DNA of 64,000 nt from Amycolatopsis benzoatilytica AK 16/65 (GCF_000383915.1 NZ_KB912942.1:4741039-4805038); one strand, 5' to 3'; counted from the first letter of the stretch, positions 24,547-35,501 are shown. Program-made: numbers and translations. The notes: generated by a model from the letters alone, not told the origin.

Positions 24547-25977
24547 TCAGCGCTCCGTCTGGTTGCGGGCAGCCGCCGGGTCCAGGCCCGGGCCTTCCGG
24601 CAGCCGGGCCACCAGGCCTGCTGGCAGCCGCACGACGTGGTCCGTGGAGTAGCCCAGCATCTTCAGCACGTCCGGCGCCGACAGCGAGTACCGCCGCCCC
24701 AGGTCCGTCACCAGCGTCAGGGTGCCTGACGGAGACTGCGCCGACGGCATCGCCTCGACGATCGCGGCGCTGCCCGGCGGCACGTAGACGCGGTCCGCCA
24801 GCGGGGTTCCGGTCGACGAGCGGCGGCTGGTGGCTGCCATCGGGTCGGCTGGGGGCAGCGACGGGTCAACAGTGAGACGGGGCGCGGACGCTCCGGGCGC
24901 GAAGGTCGCGCAGACGGTGGCTTCCCGGTCGCGGGGCCGTGCGATCTGCGGACGGCTGGCCGGGGCCGCGCCCGCGGTGTCGTCGGCTGGGTCGAGGCGG
25001 TGGGAGGTCGTCGCGAGGGACGGGGGCAGAGCGATCGGCGTCGGGTCGCTGCCGGCATACGCGGCGGTCGTCTGGGCCGCTGCTCGCTGGATGTCGTATT
25101 GCAGCGGGGAAATCGGGCGCAGCGCGGTTTCCTCCGCCAAGTAGTACTGCCGCCCGCCGCCTGAAGGTTCCACGACCAGCAGCATTCCGGCGCGCAGGTC
25201 GGAGCGGCCGGGCACCGCGGTGGACGGTGCGCCCGGCTGGGCTACGGGGATCGGCCCGATCGGCGCGCCCTCGGGCAGGACGTCCAGCCAAGCCCGGCCG
25301 ACTCGGGCCCACGGCTCGGCGGTCAGTGCGAGTCCGGTGCCGACCGCGCTGTAGTCGTCGATCCGGTGCCGGCGCCCGTGCCAGATGAGGTACCGGTCGC
25401 CGTTCGTGACCAGTTCGGCCAGCAGCGCCTGGTCCCCCGTTTCCGCGCCGCCGGCCGGGTTGGCGCCGGCGAGCAGCACCGATTCCTCGATCCGGCTGCC
25501 CGCGACGTCGCTGGCCGGCGACGAACACAGCGACCACGAACCGGACAGCAGGTGATCGGCGCCGGGCAGAGCGTCCGGCGCGTCCGGGATGCCGATCCGC
25601 GGCCCGCGCGGGACTCCGGCGAGGGACTCCCGCGATACCTGTTCAGTGGCTTTGTGATCGCCGAGCAGCAGGAGCGCGGAGGTGTAGTTCGCGACCGGGT
25701 GCAGCCGTCCGTCGAGGTAGACGTAGCGGGTGCCGGTCTCCTTCTCCACGATCACCGCGGAATCCTGCTTCCACGACGTCTTCCCTCCCGGCACGATCAT
25801 CCCGTACACCCCGACCGCCGCGAGCGACACGATGCCGAGGGCGACCCCGGCGAACGTCGCGCTGCCGGTACGGCGGAACGGCGGCTGCTCCGGATCGGTC
25901 TCGCGGGTGACGAGCGCGGATGTCGCCCGCTGCACGAGGAACTGGTACGCCTGCAGCTGATCCCGTTTCGACGCCAT
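24547..25977 (-). CDS. eccB: EccB, ESX membrane-complex component
   Basis: This 476-residue protein has the diagnostic EccB start (RDQLQAYQFLVQRATSALV), one TM helix (about 40-62) and a large extracytoplasmic domain with repeated beta segments (VYLDGRLHPVANYTSALLLLG; RYLIWHGRRHRID) and two Cys (SLCSSP, ATVCATF) likely to form a disulfide. EccB forms the periplasmic crown of the ESX pore. It starts three bases after the eccD stop, so eccD-eccB are co-transcribed leftward. Confidence 0.95.
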   Translation of the reverse strand: MASKRDQLQAYQFLVQRATSALVTRETDPEQPPFRRTGSATFAGVALGIVSLAAVGVYGMIVPGGKTSWKQDSAVIVEKETGTRYVYLDGRLHPVANYTSALLLLGDHKATEQVSRESLAGVPRGPRIGIPDAPDALPGADHLLSGSWSLCSSPASDVAGSRIEESVLLAGANPAGGAETGDQALLAELVTNGDRYLIWHGRRHRIDDYSAVGTGLALTAEPWARVGRAWLDVLPEGAPIGPIPVAQPGAPSTAVPGRSDLRAGMLLVVEPSGGGRQYYLAEETALRPISPLQYDIQRAAAQTTAAYAGSDPTPIALPPSLATTSHRLDPADDTAGAAPASRPQIARPRDREATVCATFAPGASAPRLTVDPSLPPADPMAATSRRSSTGTPLADRVYVPPGSAAIVEAMPSAQSPSGTLTLVTDLGRRYSLSAPDVLKMLGYSTDHVVRLPAGLVARLPEGPGLDPAAARNQTER

Positions 25978-25980
25978 CGC

Positions 25981-27375
25981 TCAGCCCCCCAGCCCGCGCA
26001 CCACGGCGTACAGGTCGAGCACCCAGCACACCATCGGCACGATCGCGACCATCAGCAGGATTTCGAAGTACTCCGCGAACCGGCCGAGGTAGGGATTCGC
26101 GCGCCGGGTGCTGAGCAGGACGCCGGCGGCGATCGCGCCCGCCGCCGCCGCGAACGCCAGCGGTCCGGCGGGCAGCAACGCGCCGTCCGTGGCCAGCGGT
26201 CCCAGCGCGAGACAGCCGAGCCCGAACATTCCCCCCAGCAGCAAGGAAACCCGTTGCCGCAAGATCGGGTACAACCGGGCGCGCAGCAGAAAACCCAGTG
26301 CCAGCACGGAAACCAGCATCACCGGGGCGGTGCCGCCGGCTCGGATCAGCACCGCCTGGCAGTACCCGGTCACCACCGCCGTCCCGGCCAGCAGACCGGT
26401 GAGCAGCCCGTCCGCTCGCGCCACCGCGCTGTGCACAAGCGGCAGCGGCGGCTGCGGCTCGTCCCGGACCAGGTCCGCCGTGCTGCGCGGCAGCACCGGC
26501 ATCGGCACCCGCGCGAGCCGAAGAGCGAGCGGCGCGAAAGCGCCGGACAGCGCCAGCAAGCCGCCGCCGACGACCGCTGCGGCGCGGTATCCGGCGAGGT
26601 CGTCGAACGTAGCCAGCCAGCCACCGAGGACGGCGAGCAGCCCGACCGTGGCCGCGGCGGTGAACAACGCCGGTGCGGCGGCCACGCCGAGCCGGCCCGC
26701 GAGCGCGGCGGTCAGCAGCGCCGCACCCGCCAGCACGAGGTGTCCAGCAGACAGGTCGGTGATCGGGGCTTGCCCGGCCAGGACCAGCCCACCGCCGACG
26801 AACGCATAAGGCAGGGCGGACGCGGCGAGCACCGCGCCCGCGGCGGCGTCCCGCATCGCGCGCGCCAGCACCGCTCCGGCGATCAGCAACAGAACCGCGG
26901 CAGTCAGCGCCCACCACGCCGGGCCGGGCCACGGCGGCCCGGCCCGGAGCACCACGACCAGCCCGAGCAGCAGTGCGGCGGCACCGGCGGACAGCCCGGC
27001 CACCCGGGTGTGCCGCGGGCCCCAGGCCCGGCCGGTGTGGCCGGAACCGGTGGCGATGGCGTCGACCAAGTCGTCGTATTCCAGCTCGGGCCAGTCCGTC
27101 CGGCGCGGGGTCAAGTGCAGGATCTCGCCGTCGCGCACCCGGTGCGCGCCGAGAGTCCGGTCGAGGTCGAAGGCCGTCCCGTCAGCCCGGCGCAACGACC
27201 AGCCGCCGCCGGGGACGCCGTCGTCGGCCAGCCCTTCGCCCGCGCGGGCTAGCAGCCCGGGCAGGATTTCGGCGACGGCGGCGTGTTCTGGCAGCGCGAT
27301 GTCGATGCGCCGGTGCGGGGTGGCGACGGTGAGTCTGACAAGGCCGGCGGTCTGCATGGCAGCAGCCTCGGCCAC
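25981..27375 (-). CDS. eccD: EccD, ESX channel protein
   Basis: This 464-residue protein starts with a ubiquitin-like (YukD-type) domain (about residues 10-95, VRLTVATPHRRIDIALPEH), a linker, then about eleven TM helices to the C-terminus (for example GLSAGAAALLLGLVVVL). EccD lines the inner-membrane ESX complex. The longest frame starts at a GTG at 27375; the ATG at 27357 (MQTAGLVRLTV) is equally plausible and closer to the domain start. It is the first gene of the eccD-eccB unit and divergent from the pseudokinase gene. Confidence 0.94.
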   Translation of the reverse strand: MAEAAAMQTAGLVRLTVATPHRRIDIALPEHAAVAEILPGLLARAGEGLADDGVPGGGWSLRRADGTAFDLDRTLGAHRVRDGEILHLTPRRTDWPELEYDDLVDAIATGSGHTGRAWGPRHTRVAGLSAGAAALLLGLVVVLRAGPPWPGPAWWALTAAVLLLIAGAVLARAMRDAAAGAVLAASALPYAFVGGGLVLAGQAPITDLSAGHLVLAGAALLTAALAGRLGVAAAPALFTAAATVGLLAVLGGWLATFDDLAGYRAAAVVGGGLLALSGAFAPLALRLARVPMPVLPRSTADLVRDEPQPPLPLVHSAVARADGLLTGLLAGTAVVTGYCQAVLIRAGGTAPVMLVSVLALGFLLRARLYPILRQRVSLLLGGMFGLGCLALGPLATDGALLPAGPLAFAAAAGAIAAGVLLSTRRANPYLGRFAEYFEILLMVAIVPMVCWVLDLYAVVRGLGG

Positions 27376-27458
27376 CAGCCGCGCCGATGGACGGCGACGG
27401 CAGGAACCGGCCGCGCGAAACCGCCCTTCGCCCGGCCTTCGTGCGAGACAATGACGGC

Positions 27459-28895
27459 ATGAGGATCGAGACCGCCGCTGTCGACCTGCTCGCCCACGGC
27501 CCGATCGCCACTCTCTACGCGATCCGGGCAGCCGGCGAGGCGGTCAAGGTGTTCCCGGGCCCGTTCGACCGCGACACCTCCGCGGGCGTCGAACGCGAAC
27601 GCAAGGCGCTCGCCTCCGCCGGACCGGTGCCCTCGATCCTGCCCGCCTTGGGCGTGGTGGAGTGCCCTGACGGGCGCGCGGGCCTCCGGATGGAACTGTG
27701 CGCGGGTTCGCTGGGCGGGTTGCTCGCGTCCGGTGCCCGGTTGCCCGGAGAGGTCGTGCTGACACTGGGCACCGCGGTCGCTTCCGCGCTGGCCGGCGCC
27801 CACCGAGCGGGGGTCCTGCACGGCGGGGTGACTCCGGAGAACGTGCTCTACCGCGCGTCCGGCGATTTCGTCCTCGCCGATTTCGGACAGACCCTGCGCC
27901 GCCGGTTCCCGCGCGACCCGATGCGCTCGGTGGAGTACACCGCCCCGGAAACCCTGCGCGACGACACGATTTCCGCCGCGTCCGACCTCTACGGACTGGG
28001 CGCGGTGCTCTACACCGCGCTGACCGGGGCACCGCCGTTCCCGCGCCGGACCGGGCAGCAGCCCGGCGAGCGGATCCTGCAGGTTTTGCGCGAACCGGTC
28101 GCCCCGATCCGCGGCGCGGACGTGCCGGCCGGGCTGTCCGATGTGGTCACCCGGCTGCTGGCCAAGGATCCGGACGACCGGCCGGCGGACGCGGCGGCCG
28201 TCGTGGCGCTGCTGGAAAACCTGCGCCGGGGTGTGGTTCCCGCGAGTGCCGCCGCCGAACCCGTCGCGCCGGAGCCGGCGCCCGTTGACGAGCCGGAACC
28301 GGAAGCAGCCGACGTCGAGTTCGACGATTTCGCCGAGATCCCGCCCGCGACGCCGCCGTCCGTGGCGGCCCCGGCCCCGGCCGCCGGAGTGGAAACGCCG
28401 CCGAACCCGAGCGGGCGCACGCTGATCCGCACGTTCGGCGGTCCGGCCGAATCCGCCCAGCGCACGGGTTCGCCGGCGCGGCGCCGCGCCGCGCTTTCGG
28501 CGGGGGCCGGTCTCGTCGTCGCGGGCTTGGCCGTGCTGCCCTTCTTCACCAGGCCGGACGAGGTCGTCGGCCATCCGTTCCCGGTAGCGCTGGCCGCGCC
28601 GCCGGCGGACACCGCGGCCGGCCCGGTCCCGGACGTCCATCTGGCCCTGGCCCAGCCCGCCGACCTCGGCAACCGCGTCCGGCTGACCTGGCAGGCCGAC
28701 GGCGACCTCGACTTCGCCGTGGTGGTGGCGGGCGAGCGGATCGACACCATGGTGCTCGTCGCGCACCGGCAGCACGCGATGGAGGTGCCGATCGATCCGG
28801 CCCGCCGCTACTGCTTCCAGATCCGGGCCACCGACGGCAAGCACATCTACAGCAGCACGCCGGTACCGATCCGCGGCGGTCACTGCACCCTGTAA
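27459..28895 (+). CDS. Membrane-anchored Ser/Thr pseudokinase with extracellular FN3-like domain
   Basis: Residues 1 to about 265 follow the Hanks-kinase fold: AVKVF with Lys30, LHGGVTPENVLY at 120-131, VLADFGQ with Asp141, VEYTAPE, and DLYGLGAVLYTALTG. The catalytic loop HRDxKPEN is HGGVTPEN here, so the catalytic Asp and Lys are Gly123 and Thr125. The Gly-rich loop is also missing (GPIATLY). A Pro/Glu-rich juxtamembrane stretch, one TM helix (about 345-365) and an outer domain resembling fibronectin III follow. ESX loci of actinomycetes often carry such PknB-like proteins. Here it would act by binding, not phosphorylation. An ATG at 27387 would add 24 residues. Confidence 0.85.
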   Translation: MRIETAAVDLLAHGPIATLYAIRAAGEAVKVFPGPFDRDTSAGVERERKALASAGPVPSILPALGVVECPDGRAGLRMELCAGSLGGLLASGARLPGEVVLTLGTAVASALAGAHRAGVLHGGVTPENVLYRASGDFVLADFGQTLRRRFPRDPMRSVEYTAPETLRDDTISAASDLYGLGAVLYTALTGAPPFPRRTGQQPGERILQVLREPVAPIRGADVPAGLSDVVTRLLAKDPDDRPADAAAVVALLENLRRGVVPASAAAEPVAPEPAPVDEPEPEAADVEFDDFAEIPPATPPSVAAPAPAAGVETPPNPSGRTLIRTFGGPAESAQRTGSPARRRAALSAGAGLVVAGLAVLPFFTRPDEVVGHPFPVALAAPPADTAAGPVPDVHLALAQPADLGNRVRLTWQADGDLDFAVVVAGERIDTMVLVAHRQHAMEVPIDPARRYCFQIRATDGKHIYSSTPVPIRGGHCTL

Positions 28896-28949
28896 CGCCC
28901 CGCCTGCCGGACCTGCGACGGTTTTCGGCTTGCCCGAACCGGCTCTGGT

Positions 28950-29006
28950 GGTCCGTGAAGGGCCCCATGAGGGAATCCAAGTCCGGCAAGGGGCCCCTCA
29001 CGGACC
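28950..29006. repeat. Dispersed palindrome, copy 3
   Basis: GGTCCGTGAAGGGCCCC (28950-28966) pairs with 28990-29006 apart from one mismatch. The loop again includes GGGAATCCAAGTCC. It lies between the convergent pseudokinase and transglutaminase-like genes. Confidence 0.88.
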
Positions 29007-29023
29007 TCCATAGAAGCGACAGC

Positions 29024-31231
29024 TCAGCTCCGGCGCCGTGCGGGCGGCAGGAGCGTGCGCGGGTCCAGGGCCGCGCGCAACCGGGCCGGCCACGGCCGCG
29101 TCGCCAGGCTGCGGCGCAACTCCCCCACCTCATGCCAGGCCCGCCGCACGGCGCCGTCGGTCACCGGCACGCCGGACCACAGTGCCATGTCGACTACCTT
29201 GCCCAGCCGGGTGATCGGTTCCCGCTCCCCTTCGCCGGCCAGCTCGGCGAGGTCGCGCGGGGTCATGCCGACCCGGTAGCCGACGCCGTCCGAACGGAGC
29301 CGGTCCCGGGCCTCCGCCCACGCGCCGATGACGCCGTCGGCACCGGCCGACCGGCGACGGCGGCGCGCGCGGATTCGTTTCGCCAGCGGCACTCCGCACA
29401 GCCAGCCGGCCAGCAGCAGCCCCACGACGATCGCCGCGGCCAGGCTCCAGCGGACCGGACTGCCGGAGGCAGCGGAAGCGCCGTCGGCCTCCTGGTGTCC
29501 CGGCGGCAGCTGCGGCGGCTGCAACTGCTGTTGCGGCGGGAGCTGCTGCCGCGCCTGCGCGGTCGCCTTCGCGAGGCCGGTCTGCTGTCCGGTCTTCACC
29601 GCGGCGGCGGTCGGGTCCAGCGGCACCCATCCGACGCCGGCGACGGCCACCTCGGGCCAGGCCAGCACGTCCCGGTTCCGCACCACCCGGTAGCCGCCGT
29701 CCACTTCGGACGAACCGGCGAAGCCGACCGCCAGCCGGGCCGGGATGCCGGTCAGCCGGGCAAGCGCCACGTAGGCCGCGGCGAACTGCTCGCTCGTCCC
29801 CCAGCGGGTGTCGAGCAGGAACCGCTGCAGCTGGGGCCAGCCGTGCCCGGTCGGCAGGTCGGTGCCGACGGCGACCTGGTAATTCGTGCTGAGGAACCGC
29901 TCCAGCTGCAACGCCGACTGGAACGTCGGGCGCAGGCCGCGCACCGCTTCCTGGGCCAGCTGCTCGACGGCCGGCGGCACCTCGCCGAGCTCGCCGAGAC
30001 CGCCGGCCGCCTTCGCGTCGACTGACGCGCCTTCGAGCCGGGCCGCGTCGATGTCGGGCGACGACCAGGTGAGCCGGTACCGCGGGCTCCGGCCGGGCGG
30101 GTCGAGCAGCAACACGCCCGCGGTCTGGTCGATGAGCGGGTCGACGCCGGTCACGCCGGTCGGCACCGGCTGGCTCGGCAGCCACGGGCCGGACAGCCCG
30201 GTCACTTGCACGTCTGCGGCGTGCGCGGTGCCGCCGGACGCACCGTCGAGGCGCTGCCCGAGCCGGCGCAGCCGCAAGTCGGTGGACCAGTTGGCACCGT
30301 CGAAGCCGTCCAGGACGGCGAGTCGCCAGCGGTCGACCGGAGCGTCGCCGCGGTAGCGGAAGACTTCCGAACCGGGCTGCGAGAGCCGGGTGCCGATCTG
30401 GTCCAAAGGGTTGCTGATCGCGCGCTGCGAGAGCGGCGCGACCTGGCGGTCGGCGAGCTGGACCGGGTCGCGTCCGGCCGGATCGAGCGTTCCGAACACC
30501 GCTGCCCCGGCGAGCAGGGCGACGACGGTGGAGGCCACGAGCCAAGTGCCCGCCGCCGACGGCTGCCGCGACAGTTTCGGTCCGTTCCGCTGCCGGCGGG
30601 GACGATTCCACAACGCCAGCGCGGCCACCGCCGCGTAGAGCACCGCCGCGCCTGCCCCGGCCAGCCCGGACCAGGCTTGGTACGCCTGAGAAAGCGCGGC
30701 GACGAGCAGGCCCGGCAGCAGCGCGAGGAACGGCTTTCGCAGCCGCAGCAGCACTTCCAGCCCGACCGTCGAAGCGAGCAGCACGGCGAGCGGGACGAAC
30801 AGCAGCTGGTCTGGAACCGGCCGGGCCGGCCAGGTGGACTGCAGGGTGAGCAGCCAGCCCTCGGTCGCGCCGCGAGCGAGGACGGCCAAGGTCTCCCCGG
30901 TGGGCAAGCCGGCGAGCGTGGTCGGAAACGCCACCGCTTCGATCAGGCCGAGAATTCCCGCTGCCAGTACCAAAAGCGGCCGGTACGGCACCGCCTTCGG
31001 CCACCGCGCGCACAGCTCGGCGCAGGCGTAGGCGAGCGCTCCGACGAGCAGGACCGGGACCAGCAGCGCGAGAAGACCGAACACCGGGGCGAACAACAGT
31101 CCCGCGACGGCGGTCGAGCCGAGCACGCCGGCCACGGCGAGCCGGTCTAGCCCGTTTCGTTCGCCCTTGCGCCGGTCGGCCGCGAGCCCCGCGGTCCTGC
31201 CGCGCCGGTCGGCCGCGAGCCCCGCGGTCAT
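29024..31231 (-). CDS. TgpA-like transglutaminase-fold membrane protein, catalytically degenerate
   Basis: This 735-residue protein has six or seven N-terminal TM helices (DUF3488/TgpA_N), an extracytoplasmic transglutaminase-like domain (about 440-540), a Gln/Pro stretch, one TM helix (about 590) and a cytoplasmic tail. The core block normally reads GxCEQFA but here is GTSEQFAAAYVALARLTGIPAR, with Ser480 at the Cys position. The DxHAW block is DVLAW, with Leu523 in place of His. Only the Asp of WVPLDPT remains, so hydrolase or ligase activity is unlikely. The start overlaps the DUF58 stop (ATGA). It is the last gene of the FN3-MoxR-DUF58-TgpA operon, a set typical of actinobacteria. Confidence 0.9.
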   Translation of the reverse strand: MTAGLAADRRGRTAGLAADRRKGERNGLDRLAVAGVLGSTAVAGLLFAPVFGLLALLVPVLLVGALAYACAELCARWPKAVPYRPLLVLAAGILGLIEAVAFPTTLAGLPTGETLAVLARGATEGWLLTLQSTWPARPVPDQLLFVPLAVLLASTVGLEVLLRLRKPFLALLPGLLVAALSQAYQAWSGLAGAGAAVLYAAVAALALWNRPRRQRNGPKLSRQPSAAGTWLVASTVVALLAGAAVFGTLDPAGRDPVQLADRQVAPLSQRAISNPLDQIGTRLSQPGSEVFRYRGDAPVDRWRLAVLDGFDGANWSTDLRLRRLGQRLDGASGGTAHAADVQVTGLSGPWLPSQPVPTGVTGVDPLIDQTAGVLLLDPPGRSPRYRLTWSSPDIDAARLEGASVDAKAAGGLGELGEVPPAVEQLAQEAVRGLRPTFQSALQLERFLSTNYQVAVGTDLPTGHGWPQLQRFLLDTRWGTSEQFAAAYVALARLTGIPARLAVGFAGSSEVDGGYRVVRNRDVLAWPEVAVAGVGWVPLDPTAAAVKTGQQTGLAKATAQARQQLPPQQQLQPPQLPPGHQEADGASAASGSPVRWSLAAAIVVGLLLAGWLCGVPLAKRIRARRRRRSAGADGVIGAWAEARDRLRSDGVGYRVGMTPRDLAELAGEGEREPITRLGKVVDMALWSGVPVTDGAVRRAWHEVGELRRSLATRPWPARLRAALDPRTLLPPARRRS
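31169..31229. repeat. Two-copy 28-base direct repeat inside the TgpA-like gene start
   Basis: Positions 31169-31196 and 31202-31229 are identical, with a 33-base period. They encode a duplicated TAGLAADRR.GR segment at the cytoplasmic N-terminus, so the duplication is in frame. Confidence 0.85.
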
Positions 31232-32361
31232 GCCGCACCTGTCATCAGGGAGTTCCACCGGGCCGCGGCGTCGGCTGCGTCGACGGCGCTGATCTGCCCG
31301 GCTCCGGCGGCCGGAGCGGACTGCCGCGCGCCCAGCCGGAACACGGTGTCCGGACGCCAGCGCCGGGTTGTGCCGAGATCGGCGTCCGGACCGGTGACCA
31401 CGACGACCACGCCGCCCGGGCGGCGGCTCGCGGCCAGCGCGGCGGGCAGCAGCGGCGCGTCGGCCGCCGCGTCCTGGCTGACCAGGCAGAGCTCGTCGAG
31501 CACCACCCGGGCCACCCGCAGGCCGCTGCCCACCGGGGTATCGGTGCCGGTCGTGGTGATCAGCCGGCAGTGCTGCCCCGCCGTCGCCGATGCGAACAGC
31601 AGCGACGCCACGACCTCGACGGCCTCCTCGAACGCGGCCGGGCTCAGCGCGGCGGGCCGGGTGTCGAGCAGGACGGTGCACCGCAACTGCGCCGGATCGG
31701 CGTACTCGCGCACCATCAGCTGCCCGGTACGGGCGGACGCTTTCCAGTGCAGGTGCCGGACTTCGTCGCCGAGCGCGTACGGCCGGACCGCGCGCAGGTC
31801 CGCCGAGCCGCGCAACGGCGGGTCAGTGATCGGCCCGTCGTAGTGGTGCCGCGGGTACCCGGCCCGCGCCGGGCGCACCGCGTGCCGCCGCGGATGCACC
31901 CACAGGCTCGCGGTGCCGCCGACCGCCCGCTCGCCGCGGGCGAGCGCGAACAGGTCGGGCCGGTCGAGCACGAGCGGGCCCACCTCGATCCGGCCGCGCC
32001 GGCTGGTGGGCAGTTCGTAGTGGTAGGTCGCCGCCGCGCCGGGCGCGAGCGGGCGCACGCGCACGCCGTGCGTCTCCTCGCCCATGCGGTCGCCGGCCGA
32101 GACCCCGCCGTGCCGGCGGGTGCCGGTGTTGCGGACGGTCAGCGAAGCCAGCGCGGGCTCGCCGCGTTCGATCCGGTCCGGCAGCACCGTCCGGTCGACT
32201 TCGACCTCCGGCCGGAACCGGACCACCGCCACCGCGACGAGCACCGCGCCCGCCGCGATCCCGCCCAGCGCGCGGAAAAAGCCGTACCCGGCGGCCTCGC
32301 CCGCGACGTAGAGCACGATCGCCGAAACGAGCACGAAGACACCGCGGCGGGTGAGCCGCAT
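31228..32361 (-). CDS. DUF58 protein with two N-terminal TM helices
   Basis: This 377-residue protein has a TM hairpin (about residues 8-48), a beta-rich region and the DUF58 signature GDEVRHLHWKASARTGQLMV, followed by a vWA-like region (CTVLLDTRP). DUF58 proteins accompany MoxR ATPases and transglutaminase-like proteins in one operon, thought to assemble or mature envelope complexes. Its start lies three bases after the MoxR stop and its stop overlaps the TgpA-like start. Confidence 0.92.
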   Translation of the reverse strand: MRLTRRGVFVLVSAIVLYVAGEAAGYGFFRALGGIAAGAVLVAVAVVRFRPEVEVDRTVLPDRIERGEPALASLTVRNTGTRRHGGVSAGDRMGEETHGVRVRPLAPGAAATYHYELPTSRRGRIEVGPLVLDRPDLFALARGERAVGGTASLWVHPRRHAVRPARAGYPRHHYDGPITDPPLRGSADLRAVRPYALGDEVRHLHWKASARTGQLMVREYADPAQLRCTVLLDTRPAALSPAAFEEAVEVVASLLFASATAGQHCRLITTTGTDTPVGSGLRVARVVLDELCLVSQDAAADAPLLPAALAASRRPGGVVVVVTGPDADLGTTRRWRPDTVFRLGARQSAPAAGAGQISAVDAADAAARWNSLMTGAA

Positions 32362-32363
32362 CG

Positions 32364-33313
<950 letters not shown>

Positions 33314-33317
<4 letters not shown>

Positions 33318-35449
33318 TTTTCCTTCTTCGCCTTGGTTTTTCCGGAATTCTTGAGGCCGCGACGGGCGCCGAGCAGCGCCAGCGGCCCGAGCACGACCAC
33401 GAACGCGGGCTGGCCCTGGTAGTGGTCCGAGCCGGTGCCCTCCGAGGACGTGATGGTGACGTCGATCCCGATCTGGCCGGCCCAGTAGACGTTCGAAATG
33501 GTGATGTTCGTCGTGCCGCTGCACGGTACCGGGGACGTGGTCGAGCCGAACACGGTCGCCGTGCACTTGGCGGGCGCGCCGTTGGCGTTGGCGATCACGG
33601 TCACGATCAACTGCTGGTACGGCGCGCCCCGCCCCTGGACGTGGGTGATCTTCACGGTCGGCGGTCCCGAAGGCACCTGCACGGTCTTCCGGCCGGCGCT
33701 GCCGGTGAGCGCGGAGCCCGAGCTGTACCGGGTCACCGCGCGGACGGTGACCGTGACCGACCCGGAAAGCCCGGAGAACTCGGCGGAGGTGCCGGAAACC
33801 TGGCGGTCCCCGGCGCCGGTCGCGCTCACCAGGTAGTGCACCAGGTCCGCGCCGTGCAGGTCCGGTTCGGACCAGCTGGCGGAGACCTTCCCGCCTTGCC
33901 CGGCGGTCAGCGTGACCGACGGCGCGTCGGCCGCCTGCCCCGGCGTCGCCGCCTGCGCGCTGGCGCCGGGCCCACGGCCGGCCGAGTTCTCGGCGACCAC
34001 AGTGACCACATAGGACGTGCCGTTGTCCAGGCCGCTCAGCGTCGCGCGCCGGGCCGAGCCGGAGACCGTCGTCGATCCGCCGGACCAGGACAGGTGGTAT
34101 GCGGTGATCCGCGCGCCGTTGTCCGCTGCCGCCGACCAGGTCACCTTGACCGCGCCGTCGGCGGCGGAGGCCCGGACGTTGCGCGGCGCGCCCGGCGGCG
34201 TCGCGTCCGCGACCGGAGGCGGCGCGGGAGGTGCCGACGGCCTCGGCGGCGCCGAACCGGTGTCGGACGGCTGCGGCGGGGCCGGCGGCGGAGACTCGTT
34301 CTGGTGCCGCGCCTGCTCGTCGACGGCCACGTCGGCCACCGAACCGTTGTCGCCGTCGACGACGAGCACGTGCGAACCGTCCGAGCTGTCGACGTAAAGG
34401 CGGTCGTCCTGGCCGTGCGACAGCCGCGGCCGCCCAGTGCCGCCAGGGACCTTCTTGGTGTTCTTGAGGCCGCCGTGGCTGTCGTAGGTCCGGACTTCGT
34501 TGCGGGTCTCGTCGACCAGCGCGACGACGTGCGAGGTGGCGACCGGGCCGCTGAACCGGCCGTCCTTGGGCAAGTCGACCGAAACCGGGCGGGCGGCCGG
34601 GCGGTCCTTGCCCAGTTCGGTGGTGTCGATCAGGTGCAGCTGGTTGCGGTCCGGGTCGGCGACCGCCAGCCGTCCGTCCACCGCGTTGTTGGCCACCTGC
34701 GCGGTGGCGGGCAGTTTGACGCCGATCGCGACCGGGTCGCCGAGCCCGTCCTTGCTCACCGGGCTCAGCGTGTCCGCGGTGACGTCCAGCAGCACCGGGC
34801 GGTCGTCGGCGAGGGCGAGCAGCCCGCTGTGCCCGGCGGGCAGCTGCGCCGGGCAGGTCGGGGTGGTGGCGCCGCGCGGCAGCTCGCACACCGCGCCGGT
34901 GTCGATCCGGTGCACCCACAGGGTTCCGTCGCTGGTCGCGACGGGAGTGGTCAACGGGCCGCCGGCGGAAACGGTGGCCACCGGGTCGCCGAGCCGGACG
35001 ATCCGGCCCGCGTTGCGGTACACCAGGTACGGGCCGCCCGAGACCTCCAGCGCCACGGGCGTTTCGGCGGCGGGCGGCGTGATCGCGTTCTCGACGCCCA
35101 GTGTCGACTTGTCGAAGATGGTGATCCGCGACCGGTCGACGACGTAGCCGGACCGGCCGCCTTGCACGACTTGGCTGCCCGGCCCGGCGGGCAAGCTCGC
35201 CTGCGCGTCGACCTGGCCCGCGCCGCCGTCGACGTGCAGCGCCGACTGGAGCGAATCGCTGTACACCCAATGGCCGGCCTGGACGTATTCCAGGTCCGAC
35301 GGCATCGGCGCACGGCCGGCGACAGCCACCCCGATCAGCGTGAGGCATCCGGCCGCCAGGAAGGCGATCACCAGCCGGGCCCGCACGGCGGCGCCCAGCC
35401 CGCGACGGTGCTTCTCGGTGCCCTCTTCGGTCACGTCGAACGGCCGCAC
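33314..35449 (-). CDS. Membrane-anchored protein with beta-propeller-like region and FN3 repeats
   Basis: This 711-residue protein has a cytoplasmic start, one TM helix (about 24-45), an outer region with repeated short beta segments (ADPDRNQLHLID, RLYVDSSDGSHVLVVDGD) that looks like a propeller, a Pro-rich hinge (about 390-430), then two fibronectin III domains (PPGAPRNVRASAADGAVKVTW; PSVTLTAGQGGKVSASW). A C-terminal hydrophobic segment and a Lys-rich tail (NSGKTKAKKEK) suggest a second anchor. It heads the MoxR-DUF58-TgpA operon and is divergent from eccE. GTG at 35434 is an alternative start. Confidence 0.85.
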
Positions 35450-35501
35450 GAGAGCGCGATCAAGGCATACATGGCCGCGACGTTAGGGCCCGATCATGAA
35501 A

